Shown here in pieces: positions 14,381 to 23,793 of a stretch of 64,000 nucleotides of DNA (position 1 is the stretch's first letter; each line of letters opens with the position of its first letter). The notes under the pieces were generated by a model that was not told the origin of the DNA, did no database searches, and saw nothing but the letters and a program-made list of their open reading frames with translations. The stretch comes from Desarmillaria ectypa (Eukaryota > Basidiomycota > Agaricomycetes > Agaricales > Physalacriaceae). The position numbers and the translations under genes are program-made. Location: contig JAUDYN010000004.1 of the NCBI GenBank assembly GCA_030407005.1, forward strand, positions 1 through 64,000. Direction: 5' to 3'.

Positions 14381-14480
14381 GGGTGTAGGTATTGATACGA
14401 GAAGGGTAGGATCAGAGTATCCTCAAAGGAAGCGGTGTACTCTTCCTGTAAACACTGCTATAACTGCGGGAAATAAGAAG
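14381..14480. repeat. Dispersed repeat, copy 4
   Basis: GTGTAGGTATTGATACGAGA, then CTCAAAGGAAGCGG, TGTAAACACTGC and TATAACTGCGGG, in the order seen at 10250-10390. Confidence 0.5.
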
Positions 14481-15405
14481 GGCTATCCTGGGAAGCTAAT
14501 GCTGTGCATATTCATTGACTCATAGCGGGTTTTATAGCTGATGATGTAGGGTATCAAGAGAACGTACCGCATCGTGAGCTGTAAGGATTACACATAGCGT
14601 CAACCAACTCGGGGGTGAGTGCCCGAGTCGCGGGAGTAGACACGAAATGAAGGACCACAACGAGACGAAAGATAACAAGAGAATCGGGTTCAAGGGAGCA
14701 TAGATGGGCGTCTGGGAGGTTATGATGAAGACCATTAGACGCGCGTTACGAGCATTCGGGCTCGGACGGCGACGTATGATGGAATGGAATAACACAACGA
14801 TATGAACGGAACCTTTGGAGGACTCGCAATCTTTGGTTGCCGTAGACGTACGACTTTTACTGGAATATGGCTGAAGATGGAATGAGATGAGGCTATTCTA
14901 AAGGGGTTTCAAGAAATGAGTATGAACCTCATCAAGCGTTGATGCGTCATCGGATTCCGGTCTCGGACTCGGATGCATGTCAGAGTGAGTTGAGATAATA
15001 AATCGAGTCGCGAGGGATTAGAATGAGCCGTCGGGGGTCGTAAAGAAACGAGCGAGATTAATTAATGGAAGAAAGGACCTACAAGCGCCTGTTACCCCCA
15101 GGGTCAGGAGACGATTAGACTCTGATAATGAGTATAAGACGGCGATCTAGAATTGTATATCGGCGGAGACCCATTTTGTTGTGACGAGATAGAAAAGCCC
15201 GTTGGTGAGATCTGGAATGCTTTCGTAAACCGCGTCGGATGGAATCATCGCATGTGACACCGGCTCCGGAGAGAGAAGCGGAGTCTTAATCTAATCAGAC
15301 AGGCACGTGCTGTGTAGATGAGTTACAGCCGAGATCGCATTTTGTAGCGAACCGCCATGGGCCTCAAGGCAATGGTTTCCACGCAACTTTGACTCCCCGC
15401 TTTTG

Positions 15406-15419
15406 ATATATATATATAT
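15406..15419 (+). promoter_or_regulatory. TATA-rich core promoter of the proline/histidine-rich gene
   Basis: An alternating TA run about 70 bp upstream of the ATG at 15488, followed by a pyrimidine-rich stretch (CTTACCTCTTCC, TTGTTCCCCCTTCC). This is the usual core-promoter layout of basidiomycete genes. Confidence 0.5.
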
Positions 15420-15487
15420 TCTTACCTCTTCCTACTAGACTTATCTTTATTGTTCCCCCTTCCTTACACACTCTTTTCTTTGCAACC

Positions 15488-16312
15488 ATGACGGAATACG
15501 ACTACTCGCCAGAAGCAGTAGAGCGTTACCAAGCGACCATGCGGCGCATCTCACGCTGGGTCGACGATGCGGATGCTCATGCTCGCGAGTTCAAGTCACC
15601 CTTTGAGCCACGGTCGGATGCTGGAGATGAGGATGTTTCAAGACCCGTAATCACCCGAGGTATCAGCCAACGAGTCCCTCCTCCTCCGCTATACGCCACA
15701 GTTCCCGGACCCATGCCCCCACACAGTCGTGGTCCTGCACCTCCACCTGCACCTCCACCTCATCACCAGCAAGCAGTACCATTACACGGCCCAGCACCTC
15801 CACCGTCACGGTCACGTCATTCTCATTCAAATTCAAAACACCGTTCTAACCCGACTTTCTACGTCTCGCCCTCCCCTACTCCTCCTGCGCCTTATTACCC
15901 AGGTCCATATTACTCATCATCGTATCCTAATCCACCACTACCACCACCACCACCACCACCACCGCAGTATTACTCCGGCAGCAGCGGCAATGCAGCCTAC
16001 GCCCCGCCACCAGGAGGATACGTGTTCGTCCCTCCAAAACGCCGTTCATCAAAAGTCATGGTCAGTCCTAAACCGTCCTCCTATTTCCATACCCTAAACC
16101 TTCCCCAGCAGCCCTCTGTCCAACCCGTCGTGTTTTCCACTTCTTCGTCCACAGATTCCGAGCCTCATCCCCCTCAGCAGAGCTCGTTCCTCCACAAGTT
16201 CTTTCCCTTTGCCCAACCTCATCGTGATACCGCCGCCGGATATGATTCTCAGCGACAACACCGGCCCCATCGTCATCACCACCATCACCACCGTCATCGC
16301 CATAGTTCATAA
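15488..16312 (+). CDS. Proline-rich protein with a poly-histidine C-terminus, unknown function
   Basis: Uninterrupted 274-codon ORF with a good upstream promoter and an AATAAATAA-type poly(A) signal near 16380. Residues 1-50 are acidic and helical. Residues 60-175 are low complexity, with PPPP runs, PYYPGPYY repeats and a tract encoded by a (CCA)n microsatellite near 15931-15964. A SSSTDSEPHPPQQ linker and FLHKFFPF segment follow. The last 20 or so residues are His/Arg-rich, with six consecutive His. No signal peptide, membrane segment or catalytic domain is visible. Such tails can bind metals, but that is only inference. The ORF is convincingly real because codon choice stays coherent outside the repeats; the function is unknown. 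Confidence 0.8.
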   Translation: MTEYDYSPEAVERYQATMRRISRWVDDADAHAREFKSPFEPRSDAGDEDVSRPVITRGISQRVPPPPLYATVPGPMPPHSRGPAPPPAPPPHHQQAVPLHGPAPPPSRSRHSHSNSKHRSNPTFYVSPSPTPPAPYYPGPYYSSSYPNPPLPPPPPPPPQYYSGSSGNAAYAPPPGGYVFVPPKRRSSKVMVSPKPSSYFHTLNLPQQPSVQPVVFSTSSSTDSEPHPPQQSSFLHKFFPFAQPHRDTAAGYDSQRQHRPHRHHHHHHRHRHSS

Positions 16313-16920
16313 CCTCCGTTTTCTTTATCATAGAACATTCGTATAGTAATATCTTATTGGTAATGCGAACTGACTGTATTAATAAATAATTTGGGCACAT
16401 AGTTATGGTAACCCTTTTTCCGCCGATGTATAAACAAAGGATGCTATTTATTGGTATAGAATCACACGCCCGTAGTTGTTCAGATCCGTACTAAATGAGG
16501 TTCGTCAGGTAAGCGGGGGTACACGTACAAATTTGGATGAGAATAATTAAATTGACCGGCCAATGGATGTGAAGAGTCCAAAATAGCTCAAAGTCATCCT
16601 CGGTCAACAAGCCGAACCTTCTAACGTTGTTTCTTACCCTCCCCCGTAGTGATAAGCAGTGTCGAGGAGATGTTATACTCTCCCTAGTCCAAGTACTACA
16701 CTCGACCTAGAACTAACACCCCGATGAATGGGATCATTCGGAGGGGAATGGATTATGACATCCGGATGGCTGCGAGCAGGGTAAAGAAAGGTGCTACGCG
16801 CAATCAAGAAGATTTATATGCAAAAGTAACTTGGTCCGAACAAGGTAGACGCGACGCGTTGACGCCGTGGTTCCCTGAATAATAACCCTATTGATGCATC
16901 TTTAATCACAATTGCTTATC
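16313..16920. other. Intergenic, no feature seen
   Basis: About 600 bp between the proline-rich gene and the tRNA. It holds the probable 3' end of the former. No ORF, repeat or RNA motif was recognised. Confidence 0.5.
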
Positions 16921-17008
16921 GGCCGACTAGCTCAGCTGGTTAGAGCGTCGTGCTAATAATCGCAAGTTATTAACGCGAAGGTCTTGGGTTCGATCCCCAC
17001 GTTGGCCA
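16921..17008 (+). tRNA. tRNA-Ile (anticodon AAT) with a 14-nt intron
   Basis: Complete cloverleaf. The acceptor stem GGCCGAC pairs with GTTGGCC (one G-U), with discriminator A. The D arm is GCTC AGCTGGTTA GAGC. The anticodon stem TCGTG pairs with CGCGA, and the T arm is TTGGG TTCGATC CCCAC with an imperfect outer pair. The stretch between the anticodon stems is 21 nt, so a 7-nt loop CTAATAA is interrupted after position 37 by a 14-nt intron. A and B boxes are intact. The anticodon AAT decodes isoleucine (A34 to inosine). Confidence 0.92.
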
Positions 17009-17367
17009 TCGCCCATTCATCGGAGCTATTTTTCGCACCGATGAATTCGGTTGGGATCGCTCCCGGTTGATAGCCAGTTCTTTTCCACTAATGCAATGAT
17101 TGGAATACAAGCTACAAGTCGATTTGACAGTTCAACCCGCTCGTACTCTTGAGTACAGCACCGTTTGCTCCTATGACTACTTCATTTAAATATGTCTGTA
17201 ATTTTGTCCATTCGTCATATTTGTGCTCAAGTGGCCCGCTATACCAGGAAACATGAAAAATTCATACGTGGCTATCTGATGAATAGGATGAGATGGAAAC
17301 GACCGCACCTGAACTGAAGGTGAACCATTTGCACTGAATGGTTCGATATTCAGAGGGGGAATTTATC

Positions 17368-17436
17368 GGCTGACTAGCCAAGTAGGCTAGGTGTTGTATA
17401 ACATGGGTTCGAACCCCCCCCCCCCCCCAGTCGGCT
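17368..17436 (+). pseudogene. Decayed tRNA-Ile-like copy 1, with C15 tract
   Basis: GGCTGACTAGCC AAG TAGG resembles the intact tRNA-Ile 5' half, and GGGTTCGAACC with AGTCGGC resembles the 3' half. The anticodon arm is destroyed. The 3' side of the T stem is expanded into a run of 15 C (17414-17428). It cannot fold as a tRNA. Confidence 0.7.
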
Positions 17437-17921
17437 ATATCGCAACTGCAATTCTGCATCTGGATATTTTTGCCCAAGGCTTCTAGGTTTCAACAAGCAC
17501 ATCACAGTGTCGAGTCTGAAAAGTAGAACAACATGAGTGGGTAGAAGGCTCAAACGAGAGTGATCATCCCTCCACGTCAGATGGTAGCTTTTGGAGGAGA
17601 GGCGATCTGCTTTATCAGTTTCCGAACGTGTCGGAGAACCTGTGTAGATGTTAATGCATGATCTCTGGGGTTGGGCTCCTATAAGCTCCGTAATGGTATG
17701 TATAACTTTTATTTAGCTTGCAACTGACAATATCATAACGAACTTGCTGCTCACATACAGTCAAATGCCAGGTAGCCCACCTCGACGAAATGCGCTCCAG
17801 AACGTGTGGTAAGCTCACCACCAGTTCGACATCATTGATCCCAAAGTCAAGGGTCGGTCGCCATCTGTAAATAAGTATTCGCGACTGACCTTCATCCTCC
17901 TCCTCCTAAAGGTTGTTGCAC

Positions 17922-17988
17922 GTGACCGAGTCTCTCACTTGGTTGTTCGGCTTTAAAGTTGCATGGGTTCGATCCCCAGGTTGATCAC
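17922..17988 (+). pseudogene. Decayed tRNA-like copy 2
   Basis: Retains a recognisable T arm (GGGTTCGATCCCCAGGTTG) and a D-arm remnant (CTCACTTGGTTG). The anticodon arm is not foldable and the acceptor ends are rearranged. Confidence 0.6.
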
Positions 17989-18216
17989 ATAGAAATATAG
18001 GTAAAAGTACATTGTCTTTCATCCGGCTTCTCGATGTTCAATCTTGGCTGGCTCTTCCGATTTCTATAGGCATTCACATCTGGAAAATATTGCTGATGTG
18101 AAGACACGGTGCCGGACAAGTATGCATGGTTCGGATTCTGAAGGAAGGGTCTAGTTCTTCCACTATGGAGGAGGGCAGCTTTATCATTTTGCGCATCGCG
18201 TGTGAATTGCCACTCA

Positions 18217-18286
18217 GCCGACCAGCTCAGTAGGTTAAACTTGGATGTCTTAAAACGGGTTTGAACACCCCCTCCCCCAGTTTGCC
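18217..18286 (+). pseudogene. Decayed tRNA-Ile-like copy 3
   Basis: GCCGACCAGCTCAGTAGGTTA closely follows the intact D half. The anticodon region is lost, and the T arm reads GGGTTTGAACACCCCC with a C-rich insertion. The downstream 45 bp (ATTCTCCATCTCGACC...GCTTC) resembles the flank of copy 1. Confidence 0.65.
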
Positions 18287-18759
18287 GTGCTGCAAAGGGG
18301 ATTCTCCATCTCGACCCTTTGACCGGCGCTTCAGCTTCTTTTTTTTTTTTCTTACCAAACGCATATCAGTGGTGACCGTCGAGGACTGACATGCCAAGAC
18401 AACAAATCTCCAGGTCACAGGAAGACGTACCATTCCTTGCCCGCAACATCAAGTAGACTTGTGTGCCGTTCGCGGTATCACCCATCGAGATGGAGTCGTG
18501 GACGATGAAAAATCCTCTTTTCCACTACCATCTACTTCACGGACAGTGAGCTCTCCCTATACCGTATTTGCACATATCCCGGTTGGTTAAGTCTTGCTTG
18601 AGGCCGAGGTAATTGAGCTACGATATTCCACTTCTTCTGACATGTTTAAATTTTAGATACTTCTACTTATCTTTCCCTATTATTTATAGGCTCTGGCGAC
18701 GCGAGAGTACGCGTGCGGCTACCCCTCTTTTGCCGTTTTTATCCGATTGACATAAAATT

Positions 18760-18762
<3 letters not shown>

Positions 18763-18805
<43 letters not shown>
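18763..18805. repeat. Poly(T) tract of 43 bp
   Basis: Uninterrupted run of 43 T inside the tRNA-pseudogene region. On the minus strand it would be a poly(A) tail, but I could not identify a retroposed body or target-site duplication next to it. Confidence 0.95.
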
Positions 18806-18808
<3 letters not shown>

Positions 18809-19065
18809 TTTCTTACCTTCTCACCACGAGCGACGAGCCTTCTCCTTTGAGCCAAGTAAGTGGTCCAATTACTACCTGTACTGATTCTTCTTCTAGATAC
18901 ATTTGAACTACTAATTAATAACCACTCTTTCCGTCCACACCCGGCCGAGCAGCAAGCAATTCACGACCTCGCGTAACCGTCTACATCCGCATCGACATAT
19001 ACTGCGACATCGGGAGAGAAATAGATCACGAAGCTTTGCCAATGAGAACACTGGATTGATATTCA

Positions 19066-19121
19066 GCTGACTAGCCCAGCTGGTCAGTTCTTAACTTGAT
19101 GTTCGATCCCTTTGAGATCAC
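19066..19121 (+). pseudogene. Decayed tRNA-Ile-like copy 4
   Basis: GCTGACTAGCCCAGCTGGTCA matches the D half. The anticodon arm is shortened, and GTTCGATCCC remains of the T arm. Confidence 0.6.
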
Positions 19122-19322
19122 ATGAAAGTTTGGTTTATTTTATTTTCCGCTTTGTTCACCAAGTGCCATAATACCGCACGATCTTACTGACACTCACCTG
19201 GGAGGGTACCTGTCGTTCCTTCCCCAAGTTCTCCGGGCACTCAACTCCTCCCAAAGATGCATCTTACAAGACGCTGTATCTCAAAGTCGATGTCTACAAA
19301 CATGTATAAAGGGCAGATGTGG

Positions 19323-19396
19323 GGCCTATCAGTCGGTTTGTTAGCGCGTCGTGCTGACATAACCAGGACGTATTGGTTCGATCCCCACGATAGCCA
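19323..19396 (+). pseudogene. Decayed tRNA-Ile-like copy 5, closest to intact
   Basis: Keeps GCGCGTCGTGCT, as in the intact anticodon stem, and TTGGTTCGATCCCCACGATAGCC at the 3' end. An extra C in the 5' acceptor strand and the altered loop TGACATAACC prevent a proper fold. The flank GCTTTCATTTGGAC...ACGGCTTCT again resembles the flanks of copies 1 to 3. Confidence 0.65.
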
Positions 19397-19684
19397 TGAT
19401 GTCGCTTTCATTTGGACTTTTACCACGGCTTCTCTGTGAGATCGGTTTTGTGTAATGTTTTACAAGCCCATACAAGGCGACTCATGAAGTGCCGTTCGGT
19501 GACCCGATCCCAAGGAAGATATATCTCTCCCTTCCCGGGACATAAGTTGAAATCCATATTTAACTGGATAAATACGACTGTACACTCGTGGGTAAAATGA
19601 TATATATCAGATAATCCTCCTGGACTTAATGTCCACAGAAGGAGAGAAAAAAATAAGAATAGTCAGAACATAAGGATAAGTTAT

Positions 19685-22114
19685 TCACAGCTGATCGGAG
19701 GTGAGGTTCCCATAAATCGGACAGAGTTGATCCCAGGCAGCTGCGAAAAGAAATTTCAGCACCTCGTCAATGTGAGATAATCAAAAAAAGGGGTTCGTAC
19801 CAGGTGTATCTTGCTTCTGGATGGTGTCCACATCTTCAGCGAAAACGACGGCGAGACCGCTAAGGGAAGCGAAATCAATCAACGACATAAATGAGAGTAA
19901 AGAGAGCCCACATCTCTAGATGCCAATCAATATGGCTGATGCAGTACCGTTAGCATTTGTGTATCTTTCAGTGCGAGGTAGGATTTACCAGTGCAAGAAC
20001 CAGGGTCCGGCATTGTCGCTTGTGAAGCGGATAGTAACATTGTCAGTGGCAGAACCTGTGGAGACGACGTCGCGTCGGACCTTGGGGAATGTAATTGGTC
20101 GTCGCATACGACAGAAGGAAGTGACGAAGACTGACTGGGTTTGCATAGTTGTACTCAGTGCTCCCTGCACTTCGTACGACATCAAAGGTGTGCTAAAAAA
20201 AACCGGGGTTCATTTGCCAGGTTTACAGACAAGTAGAGAAGTAACTTACACCGTGAAGATGGAAGGGGTGCTAGAGCAGCATGTCAGCTTGGGAGTGCAT
20301 CATGAAACAGCAATCAGATTACTTACAGGACCGCCAACCGCCAACCCCGGAATGCTTATCTCAATGACCTTATTCGGCGGGAGAGTATACACGCTCCCAG
20401 AGGGAAGCAAGTTCTGCGCTGAGTTTGCCCCACTCAAGATCTGCAAAAGCACCGGTGCGGTGGGCGGGATGAAGGATGCACCATTGACTGTAAAACGAAA
20501 GGTACTGATATCAAACGCGAGGGCTAGGTTCAGCGAGACGTCTGCTCCGCCAGCTTGGGGCAACCCAGGCGCACCGGGATTCTCGAGTGGGTGGAGATTC
20601 GTCTCGAGGAGTGGTATGACGCTCGTCGTCTGGTTACTCGTTGGGTCCACCCCAGAAGGCGCCCCGACGTAATGCACCACTCCCGAGTTGATCCCACTCC
20701 CGAACCCCTGCGTCCCGAGGTTGGGGCTGGCGCGAATCCAGTAGTTCCCGACCCTTTGATTCGCGTTGAGGATGACGGAGTATCGCTGCCCGGCGAAGAT
20801 CTGGAGAGAGTCGACGAGGAGGGGCTGGGTGTTGACGCCGTCGGTTTCGATGATGGTGAGATTGTGAGAGTCGATGGAGAATACCCAGTTGGGGTCGCAT
20901 GAGATGGCTACGAGGCGGAGGCGGTAGCGTACTCCGCGGACGACGTTGAGTTGGAAGAGATCCGAGGCGGGCTGGGTTGGATGGTTAGGAAGGAGGTGGG
21001 TGTGAGAACGAGATGAGAGGTAACTTACGCCTCCTGCGTAACGTCCTTTACCTATTTTGAAATTAGGAAATTAGGGTTGAATGATGGATGTGTTCTGACG
21101 TACCGTTGATCAGGGTAGCATCGAAAACGGGTACTGGCCCTGCTGCGAGGGCCGGTGTGTGGTACCTAGATATGTTTCATCATGAGACTGTCGTTCGAGA
21201 GTCGGAAAGAAGTATTCACCAATCTGAGAGCGTGATCACCGTTGCCTCTGAGAAGTGTGTGTGAGCATGAAGATGCGGCAGATCGGAAGGGGAAAATCTC
21301 AAACCGGTATCAACATCGTAACGAAATCGGTGAGGATCATTGGGGTCGTAAACGACCATAGGTCCCCGTAGACCATCACAATATTGCGTGGCTGAGAACG
21401 TTGCGTCACCATTCCGAGATACGAAGACGAAAGGGAGGGGCGCGTACAGAGATGAGAGTGATACCAAAAGGTTCCCGCCTGATCGGGAACATTGAAGTCG
21501 TATAGGAACGAGTGGTTCTACGACACGATCAGTGTCTGAAGAGTAGAAATGAGGGATTGCACTCACGGCAGCGATAGGGCACTGGTTAACAAAACCTGGG
21601 CTATGGTCGTGAGAGCAATGAGATACGACGCGCTAAACATGTATATTATATACCAACCCATCAGCCCAGGAGGATCCCCTCTGAAATAGACCATGCCAGT
21701 GCTATTATTACGGTCGTCAGAGGAGCCTAGAGAGCACATCAAATCAGAGACAGCTTACGATACTAGTGCTTCTCAACATCGTATTGTCCGTCAATCTATC
21801 AATGACATTCAGCCTGAATCGGTCGCCCTAGAAGAAAAAAAAATGGAATGAAAACAGAACGAATTTGTATAGAGAGGGTATATACCTTATTTCCTTTGAC
21901 GAGCGGGCCCGGGAAGGTCCCGCCAGCGAGAACGGCGCTGAATTGGGGGGTTATCAAGAAGGTAAGAGTGGAGTACGAGTGGCGCGTACGCTCTGGTGAA
22001 ACCGTCAGGCGCAATATTTGCGTTCACGATCGGCATGTTTGCGACGGGGCCGATGGCGGCGTACGTCCCAGATAGCAGCAAAGCGGAAAGGAAGAGAAGA
22101 GCAGTAGAGATCAT
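19685..22114 (-). CDS. Laccase (multicopper oxidase), complete multi-exon model
   Basis: Secreted p-diphenol:O2 oxidoreductase acting on phenolics and lignin. The model has about 17 exons and roughly 510-520 residues, normal for basidiomycete laccases. The signal peptide is [19 protein letters not shown], then mature [15 protein letters not shown]. All four copper signatures are intact: [15 protein letters not shown], then [16 protein letters not shown], then HPFHLHGHTFDVV, then FLHCHIDWHLEIGLAVVF. The residue ten after the type-1 Cys is Leu, as in medium- to high-potential laccases. Ile replaces the usual Ala in HLEAG. The end is [12 protein letters not shown]. Ser/Thr glycosylation sequons such as NLT and NQT are present. 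No disabling change was found. Exon edges come from GT-AG signals combined with family alignment. Confidence 0.94.
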
Positions 22115-22158
22115 TGTTCTCGCTGATAGAGAATAGTTGATTACCCATGCTCTCTCCC

Positions 22159-22164
22159 TTTATA
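22159..22164 (-). promoter_or_regulatory. TATA box of the laccase gene
   Basis: TATAAA on the minus strand in GAGGTATAAAGGG, about 45-50 bp upstream of the laccase ATG. Confidence 0.6.
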
Positions 22165-23793
22165 CCTCTCGGTGGTCCAAGAAAATGTCTCACTAGTCCG
22201 ACATCGCGGCGAAGTAATTGAATGTGATACGAGCGTGTGATAGCTCTAGACTAACGTAAATGCATTGCCTAGCGGTTACCAGAGACGCGTTCGTACCTTG
22301 AGTATGAATAGAGCCAGGGGTAAGAAGTCCAGGTGTAAGGGTGCACCGTATCATGCTGATTGTCAATGTTGGCCCATTCGGGAACCTGAGAGAACTTTGA
22401 CGTTCAAATTAGGGTTCAAGGAAGATACGAATTTCTTTACCTTCACTTATACCAATGGGGGGTTCGACTAATGGTACAGGGTAGTAGAATTGGGCACTCG
22501 TGCTCGGTCGATGTGACAAATTAGAGAGTAGAGAGCTCCAAGGAAACTGGAATGCATTTCTCTTGCTTTGGTGCTTTACCGGTACCCCTTGACCGTTGAA
22601 CGCGGGAGTCCTTTCGTTGTTTTTGAATCCCCGGGAGATGGACATTCATTTCATACCGTCGGGACAGGAACTCGACCTTCAGGTGCCTAGAGTTCCTACA
22701 TGTCAGTTTACATCCCCACATTCTTTGATGTACCAGCCGACCTTCGCCATGAACACACCACGACGGCTTATACCCGCCGCTGGTCCAAAAATCCAACACG
22801 TTTGCTATAGAAGTAAGGTGTATCTGATGCTAGAGTACCGGCCCTGCGCGTGATACGGTCCTTCCATGTAACCTAAGCAAAAGCAGCATGAGGTATTACA
22901 AATTGAATCACTTTTCTGTTGTCGACATGTCTCGGTACTGACAATCTTCAAGGTCAAATGCAAGGGCAGAATACGTTCGGTGACTGAAAAGTGGCGTGCG
23001 ACGTTGATGCGAAGATCGTTACCGTGGCTAGGTTTGAATCGGACTTGCATCGGATGTTAAATTCCTTCCTACCCCGTAGCCGACGGCACCATGCTGAACA
23101 ATTTGTGAAGCGCCTATGGTTCGTTTAAGGAGGCTTGTTTTGTACTCTGTTGCATTCAAATACCTCAAAGGCCTGGAATCTTCTATTATTTTTAACCTTG
23201 CTCATCATTTTGTAGTTGATTCTTTCCGGATTCTTCCGTTTATGATTACTTGTTGGTTTATTGAAATAGTTGGTATGCAATGAATGTTTTCATTCCATGG
23301 CACTGCTCTCTCTCTCTCTCTCTTCCATTAGTCCAATGACCGTACCACATTCTTTTTGTAAGGGATATGGATTATGTATGGAACTGTAACTACGTCATTC
23401 CTTGATCTTTATTTGTCTACGCCTTCGGGCAGCCTACAGATGCGCCGTTTCTGGCCTTTTCTCCTAGATTTCTATCGCCATGTGGTGTCTCTGACCTACA
23501 TCTGCTCCGGCAATATACGAAGATTCATATTCAGTTCAGATGTTCTAGTACAAACGATGGCTTGCACCGCGTTTTGCCAAGAATACGCGCTCGTCCAAAA
23601 CAGGCATGTCGTTCTCATCACGGGGATTAATTGCAATAGGCAAACCCTGTGCCCAGATCAAATTCGCCTATAACAGCCCAAGACTCTGTACTCTTTCTAC
23701 ACTCAACAAGTACGCATTATTCTAGCTGTGTTAAAATTCCAGAGCGCTAATTTTTGTAGAATATAGCTCATTGATCATCAATCATCATCAATC
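22165..23793. other. Laccase/F-box intergenic region
   Basis: About 1.6 kb between divergent genes. ORFs here are short and show no domain. A (CT)n microsatellite lies at 23306-23323. The 3' part should hold the F-box promoter, with the repetitive leader ATCATCAATC just before its ATG. Confidence 0.5.

Larger units (their letters stand above)
2531..15400. other. Gene-poor, repeat-derived interval
   Basis: About 13 kb in which I can support no gene. ORFs are all under about 200 codons, lack recognisable domains and are not joined by coherent splice sites. The largest (8258-8863, minus) overlaps decayed repeat copies and is not credible. The interval is instead made of old, diverged duplications, listed separately (2971/4046, 6895/10687 and a dispersed short family). 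A 42-codon plus-strand ORF starting at 2723 looks protein-like but has no identifiable family. A run of 16 G lies at 13833-13848. Confidence 0.6.

Noticed and set aside
17368..19396. Additional functional tRNA genes
   Set aside because: None of the five copies forms a complete cloverleaf; anticodon arms are destroyed or stems mismatched.
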